Below are positions 24,697 to 32,230 of a DNA stretch of 64,000 nt, one piece after another. Within the stretch, counting starts at the first letter, position 1; the number at the start of each line of letters is the position of its first letter. The DNA is taken from positions 146,777 through 210,776 of the forward strand of contig CAKTPI010000002.1 in the NCBI GenBank assembly GCA_934591635.1, given 5' to 3'. The notes under the pieces were generated by a model. That model saw only the letters and a list, made by a program, of their open reading frames with translations. It did no database searches and was not told the DNA's origin. This DNA comes from an uncultured Oscillospiraceae bacterium (GTDB taxonomy: Bacteria; Bacillota; Clostridia; Oscillospirales; Oscillospiraceae). The position numbers and the translations under genes were made by a program.

Positions 24697-25350
24697 ATGA
24701 AAAAGCATATTGTTTGTTTCGGCGATTCTAATACCCATGGTTACTGCGCGGATCCCAGTGACACCGTCACCGGCGGAGACCGGTTTGACGAAACCGAGCG
24801 CTGGACCTGCCTGCTGCAAAAGAAGCTGGGGGATGACTATCTGGTGCTTGAGGAGGGCCTGTCCGGCCGTACCACAGTATTCCCGGATGCCCTCCACGAG
24901 AGCATGGACGGGCTGAGCGTGATCTACTCCACCCTCATGAGCCATGAGCCGGTGGATCTGCTGGTTGTTATGCTTGGCACCAATGATACCAAGGAGCGCC
25001 TGGGGGTCAATGCGGCCTGCATTGCCATCGGCATGGAACGGCTGGTGCGCAAGGCTCAGAGCGTGATGTGCTGGAAAGACGGCAAGCCCAATGTCTTGAT
25101 CGTCTGCCCGCCTCATATTCTCAAGGAGATGTATGAGAATCCCTGCGGTGTGCCCATGGGAAATGGCTGCATCGAAAAGTCGCAGGAGCTGGCCGGTTAT
25201 CTGCGGGAAACTGCCAAGAATCTGGGCGCTGCTTTCCTGGATGCCCAGGAATTTGCGGAGTTTAACCGGGTGGACGGCATGCATCTGACTGCCAAGGGTC
25301 ACCGCTGTCTGGCGGACAAGCTGGCGGAAGTGATCCCGGGGCTGCTGTAA
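24697..25350 (+). CDS. SGNH/GDSL-family esterase, possible sialate O-acetylesterase
   Basis: A 217-residue SGNH hydrolase without signal peptide. Block I is CFGDSNTHG (Ser nucleophile), block II Gly in EEGLSGRTTV, block III LGTNDTKE (Asn) and block V DGMHLTAKGH (Asp and His). In a sialic-acid cluster it could remove O-acetyl groups from imported sialic acids or amino sugars in the cytosol. It begins 12 bases after the kinase stop. Arylesterase-type activity on other esters is also possible. Confidence 0.82.
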   Translation: MKKHIVCFGDSNTHGYCADPSDTVTGGDRFDETERWTCLLQKKLGDDYLVLEEGLSGRTTVFPDALHESMDGLSVIYSTLMSHEPVDLLVVMLGTNDTKERLGVNAACIAIGMERLVRKAQSVMCWKDGKPNVLIVCPPHILKEMYENPCGVPMGNGCIEKSQELAGYLRETAKNLGAAFLDAQEFAEFNRVDGMHLTAKGHRCLADKLAEVIPGLL

Positions 25351-25989
25351 ATGGGCCGCTCGATTTTTCGCTACGAGGGACCGGTTTGGAATTTCTGCAA
25401 TGCCGTGACGGATACGCTGGGCCTGAGCCTGCTGTGGTGCCTGTGCAGCCTGCCGTTGGTCACCACAGGCGCGGCGACTACGGCACTGTATGATGCGGCA
25501 GTTCACGGCATCCGGTACCGGGAACCGGGAACCTACAGGCGGTTTTTCCGTACTTTCAAGACAGAACTGAAAACCGCGGTTCCCGGCACGCTGCTGTGGG
25601 GCCTGTTGCTGCTCTTCGGCGTGTATGTTCTGGCGCTGCTGGATGAGGCGGCGGCTGAAAATATCCAGGCTGCGCTGCTGGCAGGGGGCTATCGGGTGCT
25701 GCTGGCAACGGTCATGTGTGCGGCTTCCTGGTCGTGCATGCTGCTGTCCCGGTTCTGCTACCGCTTCCGGGCGCTGACGGCCAATGCGCTTCGCATGCTG
25801 CCGGCACATCTGCTGCCGTCCATCGCTGTTGCAGCGATGGGCTGGGGGTCTGCCTGGTTTGTCACCCATTATCCGTTGGGGCTGATCTTTGCGCCGGCGG
25901 TGACCGCAATTGGCTGGTCTCTGGTTGCAGAGCCTGTTTTTAAAAAGTACGGCGGCGGTATCGAAATTGCCAAAGCCGATGAGGAGTGA
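25351..25989 (+). CDS. YesL-like DUF624 membrane protein
   Basis: A 212-residue membrane protein with about five helices, starting immediately after the stop of the esterase gene. The N-terminus (YEGPVWNFCNAVTDTLGLSLLWCLCSLPLVTTGAATTALYDA) is typical for the DUF624/YesL family, which is frequent next to sugar ABC importers. Function unknown; a role in assembly or regulation of the importer is a guess from context. Confidence 0.8.
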   Translation: MGRSIFRYEGPVWNFCNAVTDTLGLSLLWCLCSLPLVTTGAATTALYDAAVHGIRYREPGTYRRFFRTFKTELKTAVPGTLLWGLLLLFGVYVLALLDEAAAENIQAALLAGGYRVLLATVMCAASWSCMLLSRFCYRFRALTANALRMLPAHLLPSIAVAAMGWGSAWFVTHYPLGLIFAPAVTAIGWSLVAEPVFKKYGGGIEIAKADEE

Positions 25990-25994
25990 AAGAG

Positions 25995-27125
25995 ATGTTT
26001 TATTCCAATGCCAGAATTTATGGCGCAGATTTTCAGTTTCACCTGGGTGCGTTTGAGGTAAAGAACGGCAAATTCGGGGAGGTGCTGCCGGAGACGGTTC
26101 CGGCGGATGCCGTGGATTTGCAGGGGGCTACGGTGATTCCCGGCCTGATCGATGTCCACAGCCACGGTAATTCCGGCGCGGATTTCTCAGACGGAGATTA
26201 TGAAGGCCTGAAAAAGATGGCGGCCTTTTATGCAAAGTGCGGCGTGACCTCCTTTGCCCCGGCTTCCATGACGCTGCCATACGATGTGCTGGCAAAGGCA
26301 TTTGCTACCGCAGTGCGTCTGAAGGAGGAGCGCCCTGCGCACTGTGCTGTGTTGCGGGGCATTCAGATGGAGGGCCCTTATTTCTCTTACAAAAAGAGGG
26401 GCGCACAGAATCCGGATTATCTGAAGAATCCGGATTTTGAAGGGTTTAAGGCACTGTATGATGGCTGCGGCGGTCTGGTCACCATTGTGGATGTGGCCCC
26501 GGAGCTGCCCGGCGCGGTAGAGTTTACAGCAAAGGCCAGCAAGCTCTGCACTGTGTCGGTTGCGCATACGGATTCGGACTATGACCACGCCAAGGCTGTT
26601 TTTGACGCCGGTGCAACTCACCTGACCCACCTATACAATGCCATGCCCGGGATTCATCACCGTACTCCCGGTGTGATTCCTGCTGCCGCAGAGAATCCCC
26701 ACGTCCGTGCGGAGATTATCTGTGACGGTCATCACATTCATCCTGCCGCTGTCCGTTTGGCGTTTTCTATGTTCGGGGGAGAACGGATGGTGCTGATCTC
26801 CGATTCCGGCCGCTGTGCCGGGCTGCCGGAGGGAAGCCCCTTTACTTTGGGCGGCCAGGATGCCTGGCTGCGGGACGGCGTGGGACGCCTGGCAGACGGT
26901 ACCATTGCCTGCTCTGCTGCAAATCTCTGGGGGTGCCTGCAGAATGTCCTGCACTGGGGTATCCGGGAAGAGGATGCCGTCCGTGCGGCCAGCTGGAACC
27001 CTGCCTGTGCCATCGGTGCGCAGCAGGAGGTCGGTTCCATTGCCCCCGGCAAGGCGGCGGACTTCATCATTACGAATGACGATTACACTGCAAAGCGCGT
27101 CTTCCTGGCAGGAGAAGAGATTTAA
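25995..27125 (+). CDS. nagA: N-acetylglucosamine-6-phosphate deacetylase
   Basis: A 376-residue amidohydrolase that converts GlcNAc-6-P to GlcN-6-P and acetate. Metal and substrate motifs are IDVHSHGNSGADF, the metal Glu in QMEGPYFS, VAHTDSDYDHA, THLYNAMPG, ICDGHHIHP and the catalytic Asp in LISDSGRCAG. I start at the ATG at 25995, eight bases after GAGGAG; a GTG at 25986 is in frame but overlaps that site. It ends the kinase operon. No NagB deaminase is present in the window, so the last step to fructose-6-P is encoded elsewhere. Confidence 0.92.
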   Translation: MFYSNARIYGADFQFHLGAFEVKNGKFGEVLPETVPADAVDLQGATVIPGLIDVHSHGNSGADFSDGDYEGLKKMAAFYAKCGVTSFAPASMTLPYDVLAKAFATAVRLKEERPAHCAVLRGIQMEGPYFSYKKRGAQNPDYLKNPDFEGFKALYDGCGGLVTIVDVAPELPGAVEFTAKASKLCTVSVAHTDSDYDHAKAVFDAGATHLTHLYNAMPGIHHRTPGVIPAAAENPHVRAEIICDGHHIHPAAVRLAFSMFGGERMVLISDSGRCAGLPEGSPFTLGGQDAWLRDGVGRLADGTIACSAANLWGCLQNVLHWGIREEDAVRAASWNPACAIGAQQEVGSIAPGKAADFIITNDDYTAKRVFLAGEEI

Positions 27126-27132
27126 AAAGGAC

Positions 27133-27171
27133 AAAAATCGCGGCTGGAATTCGAATCCAGCCGCGATTTTT
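27133..27171. terminator. Bidirectional terminator between nagA and the branching-enzyme gene
   Basis: Long perfect stem: AAAAATCGCGGCTGGA pairs with TCCAGCCGCGATTTTT around a short loop. The A and T runs allow use from both strands. Confidence 0.9.
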
Positions 27172-27184
27172 CACGTTTTTGATG

Positions 27185-29197
27185 TTAGCTTTCTGTATTT
27201 TCGTCCAGCATAATGGGCTCTTCCCGCAGTACAACGGCGGTGCGGGCGGGGAGGTAGAGGCGGACGGTGGAGTTCCCCTTTTCATCCACATTGGCTTTAT
27301 ATTTCATGTGGGCAATCAGGTCGTTGCCGCCGTATTTGCTGTCATCACTGCACAGGGCAACTTCGTAATCCGCAATGGCAGGCAGCGAGACGCTCACATC
27401 GGTGTAGGAATGCGTGGGGCTGAAATTGAAAGCAAACAGCAGCCCTTTCCGGTAGAAAACGATAATCTGACGGTTCGAGTCGATCAGCCGCAGGTTGCCC
27501 ATCCGCTGGTCAAAGAGCTTTGCCTCCTTGGCAAGGTGAATCATGTCCTCGTCAAACTGGCCCAGCCACTCATATTTCAGATTGGGGTTGTCCCGCAGGC
27601 TCCATTGACGGCGGCAGTATTTGAAGCTCCAGCCGTTGCCCTCCCGGGGGAAGTCGATCCATTCGGGGTGGCCGAATTCGTTGCCCATGAAGTTCAGATA
27701 AGCCTCGCCGCCGCCGGCCATTGTGAACAGCCGAATCATTTTATGCAGGGCGATGGCCCGGTCAATCACGGGATTGTGGGTGTTCTTCTCCATATCGGTG
27801 TACATAGCGGCATCGGCCAGACGGAAAATCATGGTCTTGTCGCCCACCAGTGCCTGGTCATGACTTTCCACGTAGGCGACGGTGTTTTCGCCCGGGCGGC
27901 GCATGCACATCTCACACCACATTTTGAAAATATCCCAGAATTCGTCCTTCTGCTCCTTAACGGTGCGAATCCACATATCCGGCAGCCCCATCGCCAGCCG
28001 GTAGTCAAAGCCAATGCCGCCATCGGCAATGGGCAGACACATACCGGGCATGCCGGACATATCCTCGGCAATGGTGATGGCAGCGGGGTTCACCTGGTGA
28101 ATCAGCTCGTTTGCCAGCTGGAGGTAGGTGATGGCCTCCGTGTGGGTATTGAAGGAGAAGTACTTATCGTTGGTGTTAAAGTCGGTGCCCAGACCGTGGT
28201 CGTGATAAAGCATGGAGGTCACACCGTCAAACCGGAAGCCGTCAAAGTGATATTCGGTCATCCAGAATTTCAGATTGCTCAGCAGAAAGTGGAGCACGCC
28301 GGTTTTACCATAGTCGAAGCACTTGGTGCCCCAGGCGGGGTGGTCTCCCTTGGATCCATCGTGGAAGAACTGCCAGGTGGTGCCATCGAACATGTTGATG
28401 CCCTCGGCGGTGTTTTTCACGGCGTGAGAGTGCACCACATCCAGCAGCACCCGGATGCCCATGGCGTGGGCGGTGTTGATCAGATACTTGAGATCCTCCG
28501 GCTTTCCAAACCAGCTGGAGGCGGCAAAGAAGTTGGATACCTGATAGCCGAAGCTTCCGTAATAGGGGTGTTCCATAATGGCCATGAGCTGCACTGTATT
28601 GTAGCCGGCCTTTTTGATGCGGGGCAGAATCAGGTCGGCAAATTCCCGATAGGTGCCGACCTTGCCCTCCTCCTGGGCCATGCCGACGTGAGCCTCGTAG
28701 ATGAAGAGCGACTCCTCTCCCTTGAAACCGGCATCCGTCCAGGCAAAATTCTTCCGGTCATCCACTACTTCAGCACAGAAGGTGATGGTTTTCTTATCCT
28801 GCACGACCCGGCGGGCATACAGGGGGATGTGCTCCGTGCGGGTCATGTTGGCATCGACCACGGTCTTGACTTTGCAGCCGTCCCACAGCGCGTCGTCACC
28901 GGGCAGAAAAATCTCCCAGTTGCCGTTGCCGATGGAGGTCAGCGGATGACTGGTTTGGTTCCAGTGATTAAAATCGCCCTCTAAGTACAGCTGGTAGGCG
29001 CTGGGGGCCCATTCCCGGTAGTACCAGCCGCCATCCACATGGTGGAAACCGAAGAATTCATGGGCGTTGGCAAAGTCGAGAATTCTTTGCCCCTCCGGGA
29101 GAATGCGGTCGCGGGTGGCACGATAAAGGAACATGCGCAGGTCAATGTCCCCGGCAAAGGGGGCAAGCTGGGGATTCAGCTCCAAAATGCGATACAT
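27185..29197 (-). CDS. glgB: 1,4-alpha-glucan branching enzyme, GH13 (eukaryote-like subtype)
   Basis: A 670-residue glycogen branching enzyme. An N-terminal CBM48 (GGWYYREWAPSAYQLYLEGDFNHWN) precedes the GH13 barrel with LLDVVHSHAVKNTAEG, the nucleophile in FRFDGVTSML, the acid/base Glu in TIAEDMSGMPG and YVESHDQALVGD. A C-terminal beta domain closes the protein. The wording of these motifs (YYGSFGY, DVVHSHA) is closer to the eukaryotic/GH13_8 group than to the GH13_9 enzymes common in bacteria. It creates alpha-1,6 branches in storage glucan. It follows the glycosyltransferase gene by 39 bases, probably in one transcript. Confidence 0.85.
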   Translation of the reverse strand: MYRILELNPQLAPFAGDIDLRMFLYRATRDRILPEGQRILDFANAHEFFGFHHVDGGWYYREWAPSAYQLYLEGDFNHWNQTSHPLTSIGNGNWEIFLPGDDALWDGCKVKTVVDANMTRTEHIPLYARRVVQDKKTITFCAEVVDDRKNFAWTDAGFKGEESLFIYEAHVGMAQEEGKVGTYREFADLILPRIKKAGYNTVQLMAIMEHPYYGSFGYQVSNFFAASSWFGKPEDLKYLINTAHAMGIRVLLDVVHSHAVKNTAEGINMFDGTTWQFFHDGSKGDHPAWGTKCFDYGKTGVLHFLLSNLKFWMTEYHFDGFRFDGVTSMLYHDHGLGTDFNTNDKYFSFNTHTEAITYLQLANELIHQVNPAAITIAEDMSGMPGMCLPIADGGIGFDYRLAMGLPDMWIRTVKEQKDEFWDIFKMWCEMCMRRPGENTVAYVESHDQALVGDKTMIFRLADAAMYTDMEKNTHNPVIDRAIALHKMIRLFTMAGGGEAYLNFMGNEFGHPEWIDFPREGNGWSFKYCRRQWSLRDNPNLKYEWLGQFDEDMIHLAKEAKLFDQRMGNLRLIDSNRQIIVFYRKGLLFAFNFSPTHSYTDVSVSLPAIADYEVALCSDDSKYGGNDLIAHMKYKANVDEKGNSTVRLYLPARTAVVLREEPIMLDENTES

Positions 29198-29236
29198 ATG
29201 GTATTGCTCCTTTCATTTCGGATAAGTAAAAGGCAA

Positions 29237-30535
29237 TCACAGCCGGTCATTTTCCTTTTCCTGCCGCAGGGTGTGCAGGTCGGGCAGCTGTGCGAGGTCC
29301 TCCATCAGCATGCCGGAAGCCTTCAGAAATTGCTCCATGGGCTCCTGTTTGGAGGGCCGCTGGCCGCTGCGGTAGCGGTCAATCACGATTTCATAACGCT
29401 TCAGGGCGTTGTGCACCGCGTCATGCCAGGAGAGGTACAGATCTCTTGCGGCATTGGCGCCAATCTGTGCCATTGCTTGAGGCTGCTGCATCACATGGGT
29501 CAGGCAGGCACTCAAGCTTTCGGCGTTTTCTTCAATCAGCAGGCCATTAACGCCATCTGTAATGCCCTCGGCGGCGCAGCTGCCCGCAATCAGCACGGTT
29601 CCCAGGGAGCTTGCCGCAGCTTCCCGGACAACCAAGCCGTTGGTATCAAAGGTAGAGGGGAACAAAAAGAGATCTGCCCGACTGTACCAGGCCCGCAGGG
29701 CCTCCCGATCCTGAATGGCACCGGTGAAAATACATTTTTCCTCGATGCCCACGCGCTGCACATAGGCTTTGACCTCCGCTGCATCCGCGCCGGAGCCAAC
29801 GAATACCATGCGGAAATCGGCCCCCTGAATCTTCTGCATTGCCAAGGCATCGGCGATGATTCTCAGCCCCTTGTACCACATGATCCTGCCCACAAACAGG
29901 AAGACGGGAATGCCGTCAGGCAGGCCATATCCGCCGGTGACAGCGATGATCTGTGCCGCGGAGACGGTGCCCAAGGGCAGATCCACACCGTTGGGCATGA
30001 CGATGCATTCGCCTTCATAGCCCATGGATCGGAGATTGTCCGCTGCCCCGGCACTGACGGCCCACACCTCATCGCAGGCGCTGATGTTCTGTACCAGAGC
30101 TTTGGTAGAGCCGGTACGCAGCAGCTTGCCCCGCACCATCTTACGGATTTCAATGTCGAACTTTGTGTGGTAGGTCATGACTAGGGGCGCGTCCGTTACA
30201 CGGCGCAACTCCCGGCCCAGAATCGTGGAGGCAATGGGGCAGTGGGAATGCAGCAGAGCCACCTTTCGCCCGTTCAGCTGCCGGGTGATCATGGGAGAAA
30301 AGGGAATACCTGCCGTATAGCCTCCGGTCATTTTCCGGAAATCCAGACTGGGGTAACGGATGACCGGATAAGGAAATCGTGCATCATCGCTCTCCGGGTG
30401 GGAGGGAGTGATGACTACAGTGTCTTCCCCAGCCGCATGGATGTTATCCGCATAGTTTTTGACTGCATTGGCAACACCGTCAATAATCGGCGGGAAGGAA
30501 TCGTTCAGCAAGCAAATGGTATCTCTGTTTTCCAT
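29237..30535 (-). CDS. Glycosyltransferase family 4
   Basis: A 432-residue GT-B glycosyltransferase. The N-terminal half begins LLNDSFPPIIDGVANAVKNYADNI, the usual GT4 acceptor-side start, with LLHSHCPIAS and VMTYHTKF. The donor-binding half has VFLFVGRIMWYKGL and the EX7E-type segment FPSTFDTNGLVVREAAASS. Such enzymes include diacylglycerol glucosyltransferases and glucan synthases. Placement before a branching enzyme could mean a glucan-synthesising role, but the sequence is equally compatible with glycolipid synthesis. Confidence 0.85.
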   Translation of the reverse strand: MENRDTICLLNDSFPPIIDGVANAVKNYADNIHAAGEDTVVITPSHPESDDARFPYPVIRYPSLDFRKMTGGYTAGIPFSPMITRQLNGRKVALLHSHCPIASTILGRELRRVTDAPLVMTYHTKFDIEIRKMVRGKLLRTGSTKALVQNISACDEVWAVSAGAADNLRSMGYEGECIVMPNGVDLPLGTVSAAQIIAVTGGYGLPDGIPVFLFVGRIMWYKGLRIIADALAMQKIQGADFRMVFVGSGADAAEVKAYVQRVGIEEKCIFTGAIQDREALRAWYSRADLFLFPSTFDTNGLVVREAAASSLGTVLIAGSCAAEGITDGVNGLLIEENAESLSACLTHVMQQPQAMAQIGANAARDLYLSWHDAVHNALKRYEIVIDRYRSGQRPSKQEPMEQFLKASGMLMEDLAQLPDLHTLRQEKENDRL

Positions 30536-30639
30536 TCAAACAAAACTCCAATGTTTGTTATAGTATCCTGCCAAAGAGGAATCTTGATGCCCTTTAAAAA
30601 TACCACATGATGCTCCTTTCGTCAACCGAAAAACACGGT

Positions 30640-30677
30640 GGAAAAGCCCCGGCCAGCTTCCTGGCCGGGGCTTTTCC
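30640..30677 (-). terminator. Terminator of the first GNAT gene
   Basis: Perfect 17-base-pair stem GGAAAAGCCCCGGCCAG / CTGGCCGGGGCTTTTCC with a four-base loop, seven bases beyond the stop of the acetyltransferase gene. Confidence 0.8.
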
Positions 30678-30684
30678 AAATGAA

Positions 30685-31221
30685 TTATGCCCGTTTCTGC
30701 CGGCTGGCGGACAACTGCTGGAAGTAGGCCCGGTCAGACATTTCAAAGTGCATATGCTTTCCGTCCAGCCCAAGCTGGCGGAAGCCGCAGGCAGAGGCAG
30801 AACGAATGGAGCGGGTATTCTGGGGCGCAATTTTGGCAACGACCCGCGTCCCACGCCACTCCAAAAACACCTTTTCCAGGGCCATTCGCAGGGCGGCCTT
30901 TCCCATTCCGTGGCCCCAAAGAGTTTCTTCTCCAATGACGTACACGATTTCATAAGCCCCGTTCGGTTGGGGTACCAGCTTTACAAAGCCGATGCTCTGA
31001 CTGGTACCGTCGCATACCAGGAAAAACCGGCCAAGGCGGTTAAAGTGATATCCCAGCATTGGCTCCGGTACGTTTTCTTCAAGGTTTTGCAGAAAATACA
31101 CAATTTGGGGATCTTCATTCAGAAATCGGGTGATATGGGGATTTTCCATCCAACGGATCATCCGGCGGACATCGTCCATGGTTATTTCAGCACGCAAAAA
31201 AATAGAAGCGGCTTTCATCAT
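30685..31221 (-). CDS. GNAT-family N-acetyltransferase
   Basis: A 178-residue acetyltransferase of the GNAT fold. The acetyl-CoA binding region reads YVIGEETLWGHGMGKAALRMALEKVF, with AKIAPQNTRSIRSASACGFRQLG as the following strand-helix unit. The overall form is RimJ/RimL- or AAC(6')-like. No partner gene identifies a substrate. It has its own TTGACA-N17-TAAGAT promoter and its own terminator. Confidence 0.85.
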   Translation of the reverse strand: MMKAASIFLRAEITMDDVRRMIRWMENPHITRFLNEDPQIVYFLQNLEENVPEPMLGYHFNRLGRFFLVCDGTSQSIGFVKLVPQPNGAYEIVYVIGEETLWGHGMGKAALRMALEKVFLEWRGTRVVAKIAPQNTRSIRSASACGFRQLGLDGKHMHFEMSDRAYFQQLSASRQKRA

Positions 31222-31302
31222 ATCGCTTACCTCACAGTAAAATAATACTTAAAAGCCCTTCTATGCATTGCATCGACGGTTCTTTTATATGAAATTATCA
31301 CC

Positions 31303-31331
31303 ATCTTATCATGGAAATACACTTTTGTCAA
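31303..31331 (-). promoter_or_regulatory. Promoter of the first GNAT gene
   Basis: On the minus strand TTGACA (31331-31326), 17 bases, TAAGAT (31308-31303). Confidence 0.75.
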
Positions 31332-31376
31332 ATAAATTGCGAAAGATAAGACAGTTTAAATAAAAATCAGGATATT

Positions 31377-31916
31377 TTATTCCCCTTTTTGAGCCTGTTC
31401 CCACTGCTGACGGGTGATGGCATAGGCATAGGATATGGTATTTTTTGGATCTGGATACTCCTTTATTCTTTTCATACCGCAGGCGGCTGCAGTGGCGTAA
31501 GACCCAATATTGGTGTATTTCATATAGGAATATAATGTGTCATAGGGGGTGTTCCTGAAGGCCCAGTCCCGCACGGCTCGGGCGGCTTCGCTGCCATATC
31601 CCTGCCGCCAGTATTTCTTGTGGATGTGGTAGCCAATCTCCGGCAGCATTTCCCCATCAATATTTTGCAGGGTCAGGCCGCAATCACCGATAAACGTACC
31701 TGTTTCCTTCTGGGTTACAGCCAACAGGCCAAACCCATATTTCCGGTAATTTTCCATATTCCAGGTGATCCAGTTCCTGATCCGCTCGGGGGTAAAGGGG
31801 ACAGGGTAGTGCGCCATGGTTTCCGGGTCAGAGAGAATTTCATAGAGTGCATTATAATCATCCATGGTGTACTGCCGCAGAATCAAACGAGGCGTTTCAA
31901 TGGTCATTACGCTCAC
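31377..31916 (-). CDS. GNAT-family N-acetyltransferase (RimJ/RimL type)
   Basis: A 179-residue acetyltransferase. The start MSVMTIETPRLILRQYTMDDYNALYEILSDPETM is the classic RimJ/RimL opening. The acetyl-CoA site is IHKKYWRQGYGSEAARAVRDWAF, followed by YSYMKYTNIGSYATAAACGM. It is about the family's usual length. It is paralogous to, but separately transcribed from, the neighbouring GNAT gene. Substrate unknown (protein N-terminus or small amine). Confidence 0.87.
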   Translation of the reverse strand: MSVMTIETPRLILRQYTMDDYNALYEILSDPETMAHYPVPFTPERIRNWITWNMENYRKYGFGLLAVTQKETGTFIGDCGLTLQNIDGEMLPEIGYHIHKKYWRQGYGSEAARAVRDWAFRNTPYDTLYSYMKYTNIGSYATAAACGMKRIKEYPDPKNTISYAYAITRQQWEQAQKGE

Positions 31917-31938
31917 ATCCTTTCAAGTAGATTCAGCT

Positions 31939-31967
31939 ATTATAGGTGGATGTTTTTGGCGTGTCAA
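31939..31967 (-). promoter_or_regulatory. Promoter of the second GNAT gene
   Basis: On the minus strand a perfect TTGACA (31967-31962), 17 bases and TATAAT (31944-31939). Confidence 0.8.
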
Positions 31968-31997
31968 GTTGATTTGCTGTCTTCCTGTAAAAAACAC

Positions 31998-32026
31998 TTG
32001 CTTTTTAGCGAAGGGCGTGCTATGAT
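31998..32026 (+). promoter_or_regulatory. Promoter of the aromatic amino-acid operon
   Basis: TTGCTT at 31998-32003, 17 bases, TATGAT at 32021-32026. Transcription would begin about 24 bases before the leader-peptide start. Confidence 0.7.
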
Positions 32027-32056
32027 TAACCCATCACGTTGCCGGAGGCTAACGTC

Positions 32057-32125
32057 ATGAACGTCATGTACAGCGCAGCACGGTTTTCCTTTTATTACTA
32101 TTACTTTTTTAGCCAAAAAAAGTAA
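32057..32125 (+). CDS. Phe/Tyr-rich leader peptide of the aro operon attenuator
   Basis: A 22-residue ORF that starts ATG AAC GTC ATG TAC and contains the run FSFYYYYFF, so eight of nine consecutive codons encode Phe or Tyr. It ends with TAA. GGAGG at 32044-32048 lies eight bases upstream of the ATG. It sits between the operon promoter and a Rho-independent terminator placed just before aroF. This is the classical layout of ribosome-mediated attenuation: when charged tRNA-Phe or tRNA-Tyr is scarce, the ribosome stalls on these codons and the downstream terminator is avoided. The function is inferred from sequence and arrangement. Confidence 0.85.
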   Translation: MNVMYSAARFSFYYYYFFSQKK

Positions 32126-32177
32126 TAGCGTTTTGTGCTGCAATGCTTCCGACAGAAGCAGGAAAAATGTTTTTTGA

Positions 32178-32211
32178 AACGCCGCACGATTCGCCGTGCG
32201 GCGTTATTTTT
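32178..32211 (+). terminator. Attenuator terminator upstream of aroF
   Basis: Perfect 11-base-pair stem AACGCCGCACG / CGTGCGGCGTT, six-base loop, then ATTTTTG. It ends about 20 bases before the aroF start. Upstream segments offer alternative pairings: GCAGCAC (32075) with GTGCTGC (32135), and GCGTTT (32128) with AAACGC (32177), the latter invading the terminator stem. Confidence 0.82.
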
Positions 32212-32230
32212 GTAAGGAGCGCGGAGTAAT

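Noticed and set aside
23254..25869. An 871-codon minus-strand open frame
   Set aside because: It runs antisense to the kinase, esterase and DUF624 genes, has low-complexity His/Gln/Gly-rich translation and no ribosome site. It is a product of third-position GC bias.
27179..28984. A 601-codon plus-strand open frame
   Set aside because: Antisense to the branching-enzyme gene, whose catalytic motifs are unambiguous.
32026..32230. T-box riboswitch before aroF
   Set aside because: No T-box sequence or specifier-loop architecture is seen; the leader-peptide and terminator arrangement explains the region.
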